Assembly (NCBI GenBank): GCA_003519585.1
Contig: DOWL01000151.1
Coordinates: forward strand, 15,268-37,638
Direction: 5' to 3'
Origin: Nocardioides sp.
GTDB taxonomy: Bacteria > Actinomycetota > Actinomycetes > Propionibacteriales > Nocardioidaceae
DNA length: 22,371 nt
Positions 6,726 through 15,256 of the stretch are shown here, one piece after another. The first letter of the stretch is position 1; the number at the start of each line of letters is the position of its first letter. Under the pieces are notes generated by a model. The model did not search any database and had not been told where the DNA came from. It saw only the letters and a list, made by a program, of their open reading frames with translations. A program made the translations under genes and the position numbers.

Positions 6726-6741
6726 GTCGACTTTCGCCCGG

Positions 6742-7425
6742 TCATTGGGTGTCGAGTGCGGACACCAGCCAGCCGTGATCGGTGTGGACGACGGTGACCA
6801 GGGCGCGGTACGGCGTGTAGGTCGTGTCGCCGCCGTCCTTGCTGACGTACTGGTTGAGGAAGACCAGCGCTTGGACCTCCGTCGGGGTGGCGTGCGTGAC
6901 GCCCTGGGCGACCACCCGGGCCTGGATGTCGGTCTTGGCCTTCACGAACTCCGGCTCGATGTCCGCGGCGGTCTGGCGGTACTCCTTCGCGAACGTGTCG
7001 GTCATCAGCGCCGTGGCCTCGTCGACCTGCTGGTCGTAGTCGTCGTACGACGTCGCCACGATGGTCTCCGCCGCCTTCGCCGCGGCCGAGACGGCGTCGG
7101 TGGCGTCGTCACCACCGATCACCACGGGATTGCTCGACGGCTGCGCCACCGCATCGTCGCCCTGCCGGTCCCAGAGCACGAGACCGCCCGCGGCCAGCCC
7201 GAGTACGGCGACCAGCACGACCAGCGCCCGGGTCGCCCGGCGGCTGTCGAACAAGGACCGAGCCGTCGTCGCGGGTGACTCGACCACCCGAGGCACCTCA
7301 GCGGATGTTTTCGCTGCGGAGGTCTCGACCGGCTCGACCACCGCGGATGGCGCGCTCCCCTGGCCCGCAACGCGGCGCGGGCGAGAGACGGGCGCGCGCG
7401 ACGACGAGCGACGCGGGCCGGTCAC
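6742..7425 (-). CDS. Mce-associated membrane protein 2
   Basis: This 227-residue protein has a polar, Arg/Ser-rich cytoplasmic N-terminus (1-65), one membrane helix (about 67-85, ALVVLVAVLGLAAGGLVLW) and an extracytoplasmic domain ending in YRALVTVVHTDHGWLVSALDTQ. That layout, a VW..D-like alpha/beta domain after a single helix, is the Mce-associated (Mas) type that stabilises Mce complexes in mycobacteria. The GTG start at 7425 overlaps the preceding stop as GTGA. There is no strong ribosome site, so coupled translation is likely. Residues 29-36 (VVEPVETS) are encoded by a copy of the dispersed repeat seen at 1815 and 18277, so the N-terminal tail seems to have absorbed a mobile or repetitive element. 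It is the last gene of the mce operon. Confidence 0.8.
   Translation of the reverse strand: MTGPRRSSSRAPVSRPRRVAGQGSAPSAVVEPVETSAAKTSAEVPRVVESPATTARSLFDSRRATRALVVLVAVLGLAAGGLVLWDRQGDDAVAQPSSNPVVIGGDDATDAVSAAAKAAETIVATSYDDYDQQVDEATALMTDTFAKEYRQTAADIEPEFVKAKTDIQARVVAQGVTHATPTEVQALVFLNQYVSKDGGDTTYTPYRALVTVVHTDHGWLVSALDTQ
7315..7342 (-). repeat. Dispersed repeat, copy 2, inside a coding region
   Basis: On the minus strand this reads GGTGGTCGAGCC followed by GGTCGAGACCTCCGCA. It matches the start and end of the copies at 1815-1878 and 18277-18319, without their middle part. It is in frame in the second Mce-associated gene and encodes VVEPVETS. A second partial start, GGTGGTCGAG, occurs nearby in the same gene and encodes VVES. 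Confidence 0.7.
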
Positions 7426-7973
7426 GGGACGAACTGCAGGTCGCTGGTCAGCCACTTGCCCTCCTCGGAGACCAGCTGCAGCTGCAGTCGGAAGTACCGC
7501 GCCACCGGCTGATCGCCGGTCTGCTTGTTCTGCACCGTGCCGCTGGTGGCCACGATGACGGTCGCGGAGTCGGGGTCCTGGGCGACGACGCCGGTCCAGA
7601 GGACCTTCCCGGTCATGACCGACTTGTTCTCGGTGAGCACCTGGATCACCCCGTCTGTGGACTTGGCGTACTGGTCGCGGAACGCGCCGGTCGCACCGGC
7701 CATGACCGCGTCGATCGAGGCCCGCGCGTCGTCGTACCGGATGTTCACGAACGCCGTCGCCTCGGCCGTGGCAGCGTCGAGGATGTCGGCGTAGCGCTGC
7801 TGCTCCGCCGCCGGCGCCCGATCGAGTTCGGTCACCCCCTCGACCATGCCCGTCGACGAGCCGTCGGACGGAGCCGCGTCGGCAGAGACGACGCGGACGC
7901 CGACGACGACCAGCAGGGCCGTCACCGCCATCACCACGACGTACAACGAGACGTTGACCAGTGTTCTTCTCAT
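7422..7973 (-). CDS. Mce-associated membrane protein 1
   Basis: This 183-residue protein has one N-terminal membrane helix (about residues 8-28, VSLYVVVMAVTALLVVVGVRV) and an extracytoplasmic domain with a helical region (EQQRYADILDAATAEATAFV) and C-terminal strands (VARYFRLQLQLVSEEGKWL). It occupies the place and has the architecture of the Mas genes that follow mceF in mycobacterial mce operons. The ATG at 7973 overlaps the mceF stop as ATGA, and an in-frame ATG 13 codons upstream would lie inside mceF and is less likely. No enzymatic motif is seen. A supporting role in Mce complex assembly or stability is known for the family, not shown here. Confidence 0.82.
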   Translation of the reverse strand: MRRTLVNVSLYVVVMAVTALLVVVGVRVVSADAAPSDGSSTGMVEGVTELDRAPAAEQQRYADILDAATAEATAFVNIRYDDARASIDAVMAGATGAFRDQYAKSTDGVIQVLTENKSVMTGKVLWTGVVAQDPDSATVIVATSGTVQNKQTGDQPVARYFRLQLQLVSEEGKWLTSDLQFVP

Positions 7974-9238
7974 GGTGCCTCCACCACCGGCCCCACCAGG
8001 AGCCACTTCCACGAGTCGTCGCCCAGCACGGACAGGTTCCCCTGCTCACCGAGCCGGACCGGATTGCCGGCGGCGTCGCTCACGCCGTCGATGACCCCCG
8101 TCGAGGGGTCGTATCCCCCGCGGTACGCCGCCCCGGGCGAGCCCTGACCGCCGTCGGGCGAGTACGGCGTACCGCGCTGGACGTACGGCGGGCCGGCCGT
8201 GCAGCGCGCGGGGAAGATCGGTGCGTCGGAGAGGTCGGAGGGCGGCCGCCAGTCGGCCGGCGGCAGGTAGCCCTCCGTGCACGGCTGCACGGTCTGGTCG
8301 AGCTGGAGGTTGACGTGCCCGTAGCCGTCGCCGGGAGTTCCGGTGAAGCCGGTCGAGATCACGTGCGGGAAGATCACCAACAACTGCTCGAGCCCGGCGA
8401 GGTGTGAGAGTCCCACCTGGCTCACGCTGGTGGCGTTGCCGAGCAGGACCGGAAGGGTCGGCTCCAGATCGGTGAGCAGCGCGTCGATCTGGCGCGCGGT
8501 GGCCGGGGTGTCCGACAGCGTGGTCCGCAGGTCCTCGTCGCTCTCCGCGAGCGAGTCGGTGATCGCGGCCAGGTCGTGGGAGAACGAGCGGATGTTCTCG
8601 CCCTGGCCCTGCTGCGTCTGCAGCACCGTGAGCCCGTCGTCGAGGAGCGCCAGCGTCTCGGCGGTGTGCGCCGAGGCCTCCTCGACGAACGCGCTCCCGT
8701 TGTCGAGCAGCTGCTGCAGCGGCCGGCCGGTCCCGTGGAACATCGTGCCGAGCTCGCGGACCACGACCTGGAGGTTCTCCTTGTCGACCGACCCCACGAA
8801 CGAGTCGAGCTCGACCAGGAGATCCCCCTCGTCAACGGGCAGTGAGTCGGCACTGCCCGCCAGCGTGTCGCCCTCCTCGGCGTACGGGCCGCGGTCGTCG
8901 GGCGGCTCGAAGTCGAGGTACTGCTCCCCCACGGCCGAGAGGTTGTGCACGTACATCGGCGAGTCCTTCGGCAGCCGGGTGCCCTCCTCGAGGGCCAGGT
9001 CGAGGGTCACGCCGTCCGGCGTGGCGCGCATCGCGGACACCTTGCCGACCTGCACGCCGCGGTAGGTCACCTCGCTGCCCTCGTAGAGCCCGCCGGAGGT
9101 GGGCAGGGTCGCGTGCACCGTGAGCCCGCGCCCGAGCGCCCGATCGACGAGGCCGAGGTAGGCCGAGGTGACGTAGAGGATCCCCACGGCGCTGAGCACG
9201 AGGAACGCCGCGATCCGGATCCGGGTGCCGCGGGTCAT
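7970..9238 (-). CDS. mceF: Mce-family substrate-binding protein MceF
   Basis: This 422-residue protein has an N-terminal membrane anchor (about 9-31), an MCE/MlaD domain (about 37-113, with GGLYEGSEVTYRGVQVGKVS), a long helical region (about 140-290) and a Pro/Gly-rich C-terminal tail. Six different Mce proteins build a tube-like complex that moves lipid or sterol from the outer envelope to the permease. It is sixth in the series and overlaps mceE by four bases (ATGA). Four cysteines are present in the mature protein only within the C-terminal third (for example TVQPCTEGY and ARCTAG), so a disulfide there is possible. Confidence 0.9.
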   Translation of the reverse strand: MTRGTRIRIAAFLVLSAVGILYVTSAYLGLVDRALGRGLTVHATLPTSGGLYEGSEVTYRGVQVGKVSAMRATPDGVTLDLALEEGTRLPKDSPMYVHNLSAVGEQYLDFEPPDDRGPYAEEGDTLAGSADSLPVDEGDLLVELDSFVGSVDKENLQVVVRELGTMFHGTGRPLQQLLDNGSAFVEEASAHTAETLALLDDGLTVLQTQQGQGENIRSFSHDLAAITDSLAESDEDLRTTLSDTPATARQIDALLTDLEPTLPVLLGNATSVSQVGLSHLAGLEQLLVIFPHVISTGFTGTPGDGYGHVNLQLDQTVQPCTEGYLPPADWRPPSDLSDAPIFPARCTAGPPYVQRGTPYSPDGGQGSPGAAYRGGYDPSTGVIDGVSDAAGNPVRLGEQGNLSVLGDDSWKWLLVGPVVEAP

Positions 9239-10578
9239 GACGTTCCGCCGTACAGCGCGCGCGTCGAGGACTCGGCCGACGGCTGGCCGCTGCTCAGCGA
9301 GGAACCCAGCGAGCGGCCGAACAGGTCGCCGAGCTCGCCGAGCGGGACGGTGGGTACGGCGGCGAGCGCCTGGCAGACCGGGTTCGCGCGGTAGCGGTCC
9401 TGCTGGCAGGTGGTGCGGAGCGAGGAGAGCAGGTCGAGGTCGGCCAACACCTTGGCGCAGGCGGCGCTGGCGAGGTCGGCGCTGCGCAGACAGTTCTGTA
9501 CGTCGGTGGGCACCTCGCCGGCCGGCGGCAGGTCGGGCAGCGGTACGTCGGGGATCGGCAGGTCCGGGATGGTGGTGCCGGGCGGCAGCAGGTTCTCGAG
9601 GTTGATGTCGGCGCGGATCGAGGTGTTGGCGTAGTCGCCGCGGACCACCTCGGACGCCTCCTTGGGAAACGGGAAGCTGAGGATGAGGTTGAGCCCAGGC
9701 GCCAGTTGGTCCCCGGCCTCGTGCAGCTCGGCGAGGATCGGCTGGAGGTGCGCGAGCGACGCGAGCAGGTCGTCCTTGCTGGCGGTGATGACGCGGGTGC
9801 CGACCGTCCCGAGCCGGTCGAGGGCGGTGAGCATCGCGACCAGCTCGTCGTGCTGGTCGGCCAGCACCTTGATGGCAGGACCGGCAACGTCGAGGGCGCC
9901 CGTGACGGTCTCCTTCTCGGCGTTGAGCGTGCCTGTCAGGTCGCTCACCGACTGCATCGCCCGGATGATGTCGGCCTTCTGGTCGTCGAGGGTCGCGACG
10001 ACGTCGGTGAGCGAGCCGAGCAGGTGCCGCAGGTCCTGCTGGCGCCCGCTCATCGCCTCGTTCAGCTCGCGGGTGATGGTCCCGAGCTGCGCGACTCCGC
10101 CGCCGCTGAGCAGGAACGACAGCGCCCCGAGCACCTCCTCGACCTCGGGGTTCCGACCCGTGGCGGAGAGCGGGATGTTGTCGCCGTCGCCGAGCCGGCC
10201 GTCGGACGCGCCCTCGGCGGGCGGCGCCAGGGCGACGTACTTCTCGCCGAGCAGGCTGACCTGCCGGATCTCCGCGACCGCGTTGTCGGGCAGGTCGACG
10301 TCGTCTCGGATCAGCATCGTGATCTTCGCGTGCCAGCCGATCCGCTCGACGTCGCGCACCTCGCCCACCGTGACGTCGTCGACCATCACCGGCGACTTGG
10401 GTACGACGTTGAGGATGTCCGCGAACTCCGCCGTGAGGGTGATGGCGTCATCGGCGTCGACCGGGCCGCCGGGCAGCGGCAGGTCGTAGGCACCGTCGAA
10501 CTCGCAGGCCGACGCGAGCAGCGTCCCGACCAGGGCCAGGACCAGCCACCGCCCCAGCCGCGCCGTACGCCGGCTCAT
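9235..10578 (-). CDS. mceE: Mce-family lipoprotein MceE (LprN-like)
   Basis: This 447-residue protein begins MSRRTARLGRWLVLALVGTL and then LASAC, a lipoprotein signal peptide with the lipidated cysteine at C25. The MCE domain follows (about 45-118), then a helical region and a proline-rich stretch (IPDLPIPDVPLPDLPPAG). The C-terminus contains several cysteines (NCLRSADLASAAC, TTCQQDRYRANPVC). In mce operons the fifth Mce protein is characteristically the lipoprotein (LprN in mce4), which fits its position here. The ATG at 10578 overlaps the mceD stop (ATGA). The open frame reaches far upstream inside mceD, but that part is the neighbour read in another frame. Confidence 0.9.
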   Translation of the reverse strand: MSRRTARLGRWLVLALVGTLLASACEFDGAYDLPLPGGPVDADDAITLTAEFADILNVVPKSPVMVDDVTVGEVRDVERIGWHAKITMLIRDDVDLPDNAVAEIRQVSLLGEKYVALAPPAEGASDGRLGDGDNIPLSATGRNPEVEEVLGALSFLLSGGGVAQLGTITRELNEAMSGRQQDLRHLLGSLTDVVATLDDQKADIIRAMQSVSDLTGTLNAEKETVTGALDVAGPAIKVLADQHDELVAMLTALDRLGTVGTRVITASKDDLLASLAHLQPILAELHEAGDQLAPGLNLILSFPFPKEASEVVRGDYANTSIRADINLENLLPPGTTIPDLPIPDVPLPDLPPAGEVPTDVQNCLRSADLASAACAKVLADLDLLSSLRTTCQQDRYRANPVCQALAAVPTVPLGELGDLFGRSLGSSLSSGQPSAESSTRALYGGTS

Positions 10579-11837
10579 CGCGCGCCCCCGAGCAGACTGG
10601 TCACCGAGGGCGACTCGTCGGGCGCGTAGACCGCCTGGGTGCGGTTGGCGAGGGCGGACGACTCCGCATCCTGCTCGCCGCGATCCGCTGGGCGACCGGT
10701 GCCATTGGCGTCGTCGACCTGACCTGCCTGCTTGCCGGTGCCGGGGATCGCGGACAGCTGGTTCTCGGTCGGCTCCAGCAGCTGCTCGAACAGCGTGCAG
10801 GCGAGGTTCTTGCTCGCCCGCGGCAGCTGGGACTGCTGGACGATCGCGCACAGGAAGCCGTCGGCGTCCCAGAGCTGGCCCTGGATGCCGATACGCGAGC
10901 CGATCGTCCCCGACTCCTGGTTGTAGGCGAGCGTGAGGTTGCCGATCGCTACCGGCGCTACCGACAGGGCGGTGTCGATGCTGCTCCGCTCGGAGTTGAT
11001 CGTCTTCATCAGCGCGGTGAGCTTCTCGACATCGGTGACCAGCGCCCGGCGGTTGCCCTGCACGAACGTCTTCACCGTTCCGACCGAGTCGGCGACCGCG
11101 CGCAGCGCGCGCTGGATCTCGACCCGCTCGCTGACCAGGGAGGACGACACGCCGGCCAGGTCCTGGACGAAGGCGCGGACCAGCTTGTCGTTGGTGGCCA
11201 GGGTGTCGGTGAACCGGGCAAGCTCCTCGACGGTGTCGAACAGCGGACCCGCGCCCTGGCCGAACGTCGCGGCCGCCTCCGAGAGCTGCTGGATCATCTC
11301 GTTGCCACGCTGTCCCTGCCCGTCCAGCGCGTGCGCGCCTGCCGCGAGCAGGTGGTTGAGCGTGCCGTCGCGGTTGACGCCGTTGGGCCCGAGCGCCTCG
11401 GACAGGTCGCGGATGCTGGCGTAGATCCGGTCGAGCTCGACCGGGACTCCGGTGTCGGGAAGCGGGATGTCCGCACCGTCGGCCATGGTCGGCCCGTCGG
11501 TGTAGACCGGGGTGAGCTGGACGAACCGGTCGGCGACCAGGGTCGGCGTGAGCACGGTGGCCCGCGCGTCCTTCGGCACCTCGACATCCGCGTCGTACTC
11601 CATCTCGACCCGCACCGAGTTGCCTTCGGGGATCACGGCGGTGACGCGACCGACGTTGACGCCGAGGACGCGTACGTCGGTCCCCTCGTAGACGCTGACC
11701 GCGCGCGGGAAGTGCGCGGTGACCGTCTTGGTCTCCGCTGGCTGCCGGACCAGGAGGAACGTCGCGGCGAGCAGGACCGCCGCGACCACGACCACGGCGG
11801 CGCGAGGGGTGACCCGGGGCAGGGCGCTCATCGGCAT
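10575..11837 (-). CDS. mceD: Mce-family substrate-binding protein MceD
   Basis: This 420-residue protein has a membrane anchor (about 12-30), an MCE domain (about 37-112, with SVYEGTDVRVLGVNVGRVT) and a helical region. It ends in a polar, probably disordered tail after about residue 360 (TGKQAGQVDDANGTGRPADR and on). It is fourth of the Mce proteins in the presumed sterol transport tube. The start at 11837 overlaps the mceC stop as TGATG. A second ATG two codons later is possible, and neither has a clear ribosome site, so coupling to mceC translation is likely. Confidence 0.9.
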   Translation of the reverse strand: MPMSALPRVTPRAAVVVVAAVLLAATFLLVRQPAETKTVTAHFPRAVSVYEGTDVRVLGVNVGRVTAVIPEGNSVRVEMEYDADVEVPKDARATVLTPTLVADRFVQLTPVYTDGPTMADGADIPLPDTGVPVELDRIYASIRDLSEALGPNGVNRDGTLNHLLAAGAHALDGQGQRGNEMIQQLSEAAATFGQGAGPLFDTVEELARFTDTLATNDKLVRAFVQDLAGVSSSLVSERVEIQRALRAVADSVGTVKTFVQGNRRALVTDVEKLTALMKTINSERSSIDTALSVAPVAIGNLTLAYNQESGTIGSRIGIQGQLWDADGFLCAIVQQSQLPRASKNLACTLFEQLLEPTENQLSAIPGTGKQAGQVDDANGTGRPADRGEQDAESSALANRTQAVYAPDESPSVTSLLGGAR

Positions 11838-12820
11838 CAGTCCGGCGGCCCGGGCAGGAACTCACCCGTGGGGATCGCCGCCAGGTTGACGGCGTACGCG
11901 TCGAACCACGGACCGGTGCCGATGATGTTCCCGAGGATCGAGGCGTAGGGGCCGAGCGCGTGGAGCGTCGCCTTGAGCTCCTGGTCCTTGGAGTTGAGCA
12001 GGCTCAGCAGGTCGTCGACCTCCCGCAACGCCGGTGCGAGCTGGGCCTGGTTGTCCGTGGCGACGCCCGCGAGCTGGCGGGAGAGCACCCGGGCATTGAC
12101 CAGCAGTCGGTGGATCGCTTGCTTGCGGCGCTTCACCTCGTCGAAGACCAGGCTGCTGTTCTTCATCAGGTCGACGAGGTCGGCACTGCGGTCGGCCAGG
12201 AGTGCGCTGACGTCGCGCGAGCTCTCCAGCAGGTGCTGGATCTGGGAGTCGCGCGAGGCGACCGATCGCGAGAGCCGGGCGATGCCCTCGAAGCTGCTCT
12301 GGATCTCGGGCGCGGAGTGGTCGACGGTATCGGCGACCACGTCGAGGGCTTGGGTGAGTTGGTCGGTGTCGAGCTGCTCGGTGGTCTTGGTGAGGTCACC
12401 GAAGACTCCGACGATGTCGTACGACGACGAGGTGCGCTCGACCGGGATCGGTGTGTCCCCGTCGAGCTGGCCTTGCCCGGCGGGGACGAGGTCGAGGTAC
12501 TTCTCCCCCAGCAGGTTGAGCACGCCCACGCTGGCCCGGCTCTCGGTGCCGAACTCGACGCCGTGGTCGACCTCGAAGGTGACCAGCACCTTGCCGTCGT
12601 CGAGGTCGACGTCCTGGACCCGGCCGGCGCGGATGCCGCCGACCTGCACGATGTTGCCCCGGTGGAGCCCGCTGGCGTCGGCGAAGTAGGCCTGGTAGCG
12701 CTCGCCGCGGAACCCCGGGAACTTGCCGAGGTTGAACGCCGCCGACATCACCAGCAGCAGCACGACGAGGGTGATCGCACCCAGCCGGAGCAGCTGCGAC
12801 TCGGTGTAGCGGCCGCGCAT
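11837..12820 (-). CDS. mceC: Mce-family substrate-binding protein MceC
   Basis: This 327-residue protein has a membrane anchor (about 11-29), an MCE domain (about 40-113, with GLHRGNIVQVGGIRAGRVQD and LLGEKYLDLVP) and a long helical segment rich in heptad-like Leu/Val patterns. The C-terminus ends GTGPWFDAYAVNLAAI, a motif common near the ends of Mce proteins. It is the shortest of the six and lacks the long Pro-rich tail often found in MceC proteins of mycobacteria. The start at 12820 overlaps the mceB stop as TGATG. Confidence 0.9.
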   Translation of the reverse strand: MRGRYTESQLLRLGAITLVVLLLVMSAAFNLGKFPGFRGERYQAYFADASGLHRGNIVQVGGIRAGRVQDVDLDDGKVLVTFEVDHGVEFGTESRASVGVLNLLGEKYLDLVPAGQGQLDGDTPIPVERTSSSYDIVGVFGDLTKTTEQLDTDQLTQALDVVADTVDHSAPEIQSSFEGIARLSRSVASRDSQIQHLLESSRDVSALLADRSADLVDLMKNSSLVFDEVKRRKQAIHRLLVNARVLSRQLAGVATDNQAQLAPALREVDDLLSLLNSKDQELKATLHALGPYASILGNIIGTGPWFDAYAVNLAAIPTGEFLPGPPD

Positions 12821-13932
12821 CACGGGGAGCCCTCTGACGAGGTCTCGGGTGCGCCGTTGCACCGTGGCGCGGTCGAGTGGAAGTTGAGGTTGCCGATGGC
12901 GTCGAGGAGCTGCTTCAGCGCGGGCGTGGTGCCGAGGCTGCCGGGCAGCGTGATCCGTCCGGAGAAGCCGCAGACGTAGTAGTTGTACCAAGAACCGTAG
13001 GTTCCGGTCCGGGTCTGGTCGGTCATCGACTCGGGCAGCCGGTCGAGCAGCTCGACCACCTGTTGCTGGTTGGCCGGCTCGTTGAGCAGCTTCGCCAGCC
13101 GCTTCAGCGCGACCACGTCGTCCTTCACCAGCGGCCGCCCCTGGCGGAGCAGGCCGGCGACGACCTCGGTGAGATCCGAGATCCGGTCGAGCGAGCCCCC
13201 GATCGTGCTCCGGTCGCGGGCGAGGTCGGCCATCCACCGCTGCAACTCGCTCACCAGTGTGTTCAGCTGCCGGTGTCGCTGGTCGACGGTGTCGAGTGTC
13301 GTGGTGAGGTTGGTGACCACCTCGCCGATCAACTGATCGCGGTCGGCCAGGCCGTTGGTGAGCGACGCCGTGCTCGCCAGCAGCTGCTGGACCGTCCCGC
13401 CCTCGCCCTGGAGCACCTGCACCAGGTTGAGGCTCAGCTCGTTGACCTGGTCGGGGCTGAGCGCCTGGAAGAGCGGCTGGAACCCGTTGAACAGCGAGGT
13501 CAGGTCGAGGGCCGGCGTGGTCTGCGCGACCGGGATCGTGCCTCCGTCGGCAAGCTGGGCGCCCGCCGTGGTCTTCGCGCCGCTCTCGAGCGCGAGGTAG
13601 CGGTCCCCGACCAGGTTGAGGAAGCGGATCTCGGCGCGCGAGGTGGTGGTCAGCGGGACATCGGACTTCACCCCGAAGGTGACCAGCGCCATCGTCCGTC
13701 GGTAGTGCTCGACCTTCTTGACCTCGCCGACGCTGACCCCCGCGACCCGGACGTCGTCGCCCTTCTCGAGCATCGCGGCGTTGGTGAAGACCGCGTGATA
13801 CTCCGTGCCCGACCCGAAGCCGACGTTGCCCATGATCGCCGCGAGCAACCCGGTCACCAGCAGCGAGACGATCGTGAACACGAGCAGCTTGATGCCCGCC
13901 GCGATCGTGGTGGCGTTGCGCCGGTCGATCAC
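12820..13932 (-). CDS. mceB: Mce-family substrate-binding protein MceB
   Basis: This 370-residue protein has a membrane anchor (about 12-34), an MCE domain (about 45-118, with MLEKGDDVRVAGVSVGEVKK and LVGDRYLALE) and a long helical region. A C-terminal segment carries GTYGSWYNYYVCGFSGRI and a second cysteine near the end (APRCNGA), the usual MceB ending. The GTG start at 13932 overlaps the mceA stop as GTGA. The frame stays open upstream to 14358, but that part is antisense-free overlap with mceA and shows no protein-like sequence. Confidence 0.9.
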   Translation of the reverse strand: MIDRRNATTIAAGIKLLVFTIVSLLVTGLLAAIMGNVGFGSGTEYHAVFTNAAMLEKGDDVRVAGVSVGEVKKVEHYRRTMALVTFGVKSDVPLTTTSRAEIRFLNLVGDRYLALESGAKTTAGAQLADGGTIPVAQTTPALDLTSLFNGFQPLFQALSPDQVNELSLNLVQVLQGEGGTVQQLLASTASLTNGLADRDQLIGEVVTNLTTTLDTVDQRHRQLNTLVSELQRWMADLARDRSTIGGSLDRISDLTEVVAGLLRQGRPLVKDDVVALKRLAKLLNEPANQQQVVELLDRLPESMTDQTRTGTYGSWYNYYVCGFSGRITLPGSLGTTPALKQLLDAIGNLNFHSTAPRCNGAPETSSEGSP

Positions 13933-15242
13933 GACGCGCCACCGCCGCCCCGCACCACCGGGCCGTAGAGCAGCGAGCCGAGGGCGCCGTACGAGTCGGC
14001 CGGCCGGCCGGTCTCTCCGGCAAGGAGCGCGTTCACGACCGCCTTCTCGCCCTCGGTGCCGGCGTACCCGCTCGCGGTGCGCGAGGCACCGCCGCTGATC
14101 AAGGTCGGGAGGTCGGAGGTCGGCGGGTTCTCGTCGATGTCCGAGCCCTGCTTGAACGCCGCGGGGTCCCCGGGCACCTTCGGGTTCGGCAGCCCGTCGC
14201 ACCACGGACCGTGCCCGACCTCGCCGTAGAGCGGCCGGTCGTCGGGGTGGTAGGCGTCGTACTGCGCGGTGCCGACCTCGAGGTACTGCTTGATCTGGTT
14301 GCCCTCGAAGGTCTGGGCCAGCTGCGGCGCGTACTTCGCGGCACCCTCGAGCAGGCACGGGAACTCCGGGGAGTAGACCGCCAGCAGGTCGAGCACCGGC
14401 TCGGTGACCTGTCCGACCTGGATGAGGTTCTGCTCGTTGTCCGAGAGCAGTCGGGTCGAGGTGGTCGCGAGCCCTTGCAGATCGGAGAAGAACACGTCGA
14501 GGTCGTCGGCCTTCTCGATCACCGTCTTGCTGGTGACCGTGAGGTTGCCCAGCACGTCGATCAGGTCGGGGGCCGCGAGGTCGTAGGTATCGGCGACGGC
14601 GGCGAGCGAGACGAGGTCCCGACGCAACGTGGGGAGCTTGTCGCTGATCGCGCCGAGATAGTCGTCGAGATCGTCCAGGGTCTCGCCGAGTTGATCACCC
14701 CGCCCCTGGAGCGCGGTCGCCAGGGCGTTGAGGGTGTAGTTGAGCTGGGCCGGCTGCACCGCGCGCAGCAGTGGGAACAGGTCGGCGAGGATCGAGCTCA
14801 GCTCGACCGTCGTCTGGACCCGGTCGGCCGGGATCACCGAACCGTCGCTCAGCGCCTCCACGGAGGGATGCTCGGGCTTCACGAACGAGATGAACTTCTG
14901 CCCGAACAGGGTGGTCGGGATGATCTGCACGCCGACGTTCGCGGGGATCTGCGCGGCGGCGTCCGGCTCGAGCGCGACCTCGATGACGGCCTGCTCGCCG
15001 TCCTGCCCCACCTTGCGCACCTGGCCGACGAGCACGCCGTTGAGCCGTACGTCGCCGAAACGCGCGAGCTGGAGACCGGCCCGGTCGGCCTGGATCGTCA
15101 CCATCGTGACCGAGGTGAACGCCTTCTGGTAGACCGCGATCGAGAGGGCGACCAGCAGCGCGATGACGGTGACGAAGACGACGCCGGCCACCAGCAGGCG
15201 GCGGTGTTCGCGCCTGCTGTCGTGGTGGAGGTTGATCAGCAC
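13929..15242 (-). CDS. mceA: Mce-family substrate-binding protein MceA
   Basis: This 437-residue protein has a membrane anchor (about 17-37) and an MCE domain (about 42-115, with GLQLARFGDVRLNGVLVGQVRK and LFGQKFISFV). A helical region leads to a C-terminal domain with the MceA signature (SPEFPCLLEGAAKYAP, GHGPWCDGLPNP). It is the first of the six Mce proteins. In mycobacterial mce4 this member is needed for cholesterol uptake. The GTG at 15242 lies 14 bases after the yrbEB stop with GGGG upstream. It is the only noticeable gap within the mce operon. The frame is open further upstream, but that part overlaps yrbEB. Confidence 0.9.
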   Translation of the reverse strand: MLINLHHDSRREHRRLLVAGVVFVTVIALLVALSIAVYQKAFTSVTMVTIQADRAGLQLARFGDVRLNGVLVGQVRKVGQDGEQAVIEVALEPDAAAQIPANVGVQIIPTTLFGQKFISFVKPEHPSVEALSDGSVIPADRVQTTVELSSILADLFPLLRAVQPAQLNYTLNALATALQGRGDQLGETLDDLDDYLGAISDKLPTLRRDLVSLAAVADTYDLAAPDLIDVLGNLTVTSKTVIEKADDLDVFFSDLQGLATTSTRLLSDNEQNLIQVGQVTEPVLDLLAVYSPEFPCLLEGAAKYAPQLAQTFEGNQIKQYLEVGTAQYDAYHPDDRPLYGEVGHGPWCDGLPNPKVPGDPAAFKQGSDIDENPPTSDLPTLISGGASRTASGYAGTEGEKAVVNALLAGETGRPADSYGALGSLLYGPVVRGGGGAS

Positions 15243-15256
15243 GCCTGCTACCCCGG

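Noticed and set aside
6986..6999. GAACGTGTCGGTC segment as a further KstR site
   Set aside because: It lacks the GTT half-site and lies inside a coding region.
10579..11865. Upstream extension of the mceE frame as a fusion protein
   Set aside because: The extension overlaps mceD in another frame and has no recognisable domain. The lipoprotein signal peptide marks the true start at 10578.
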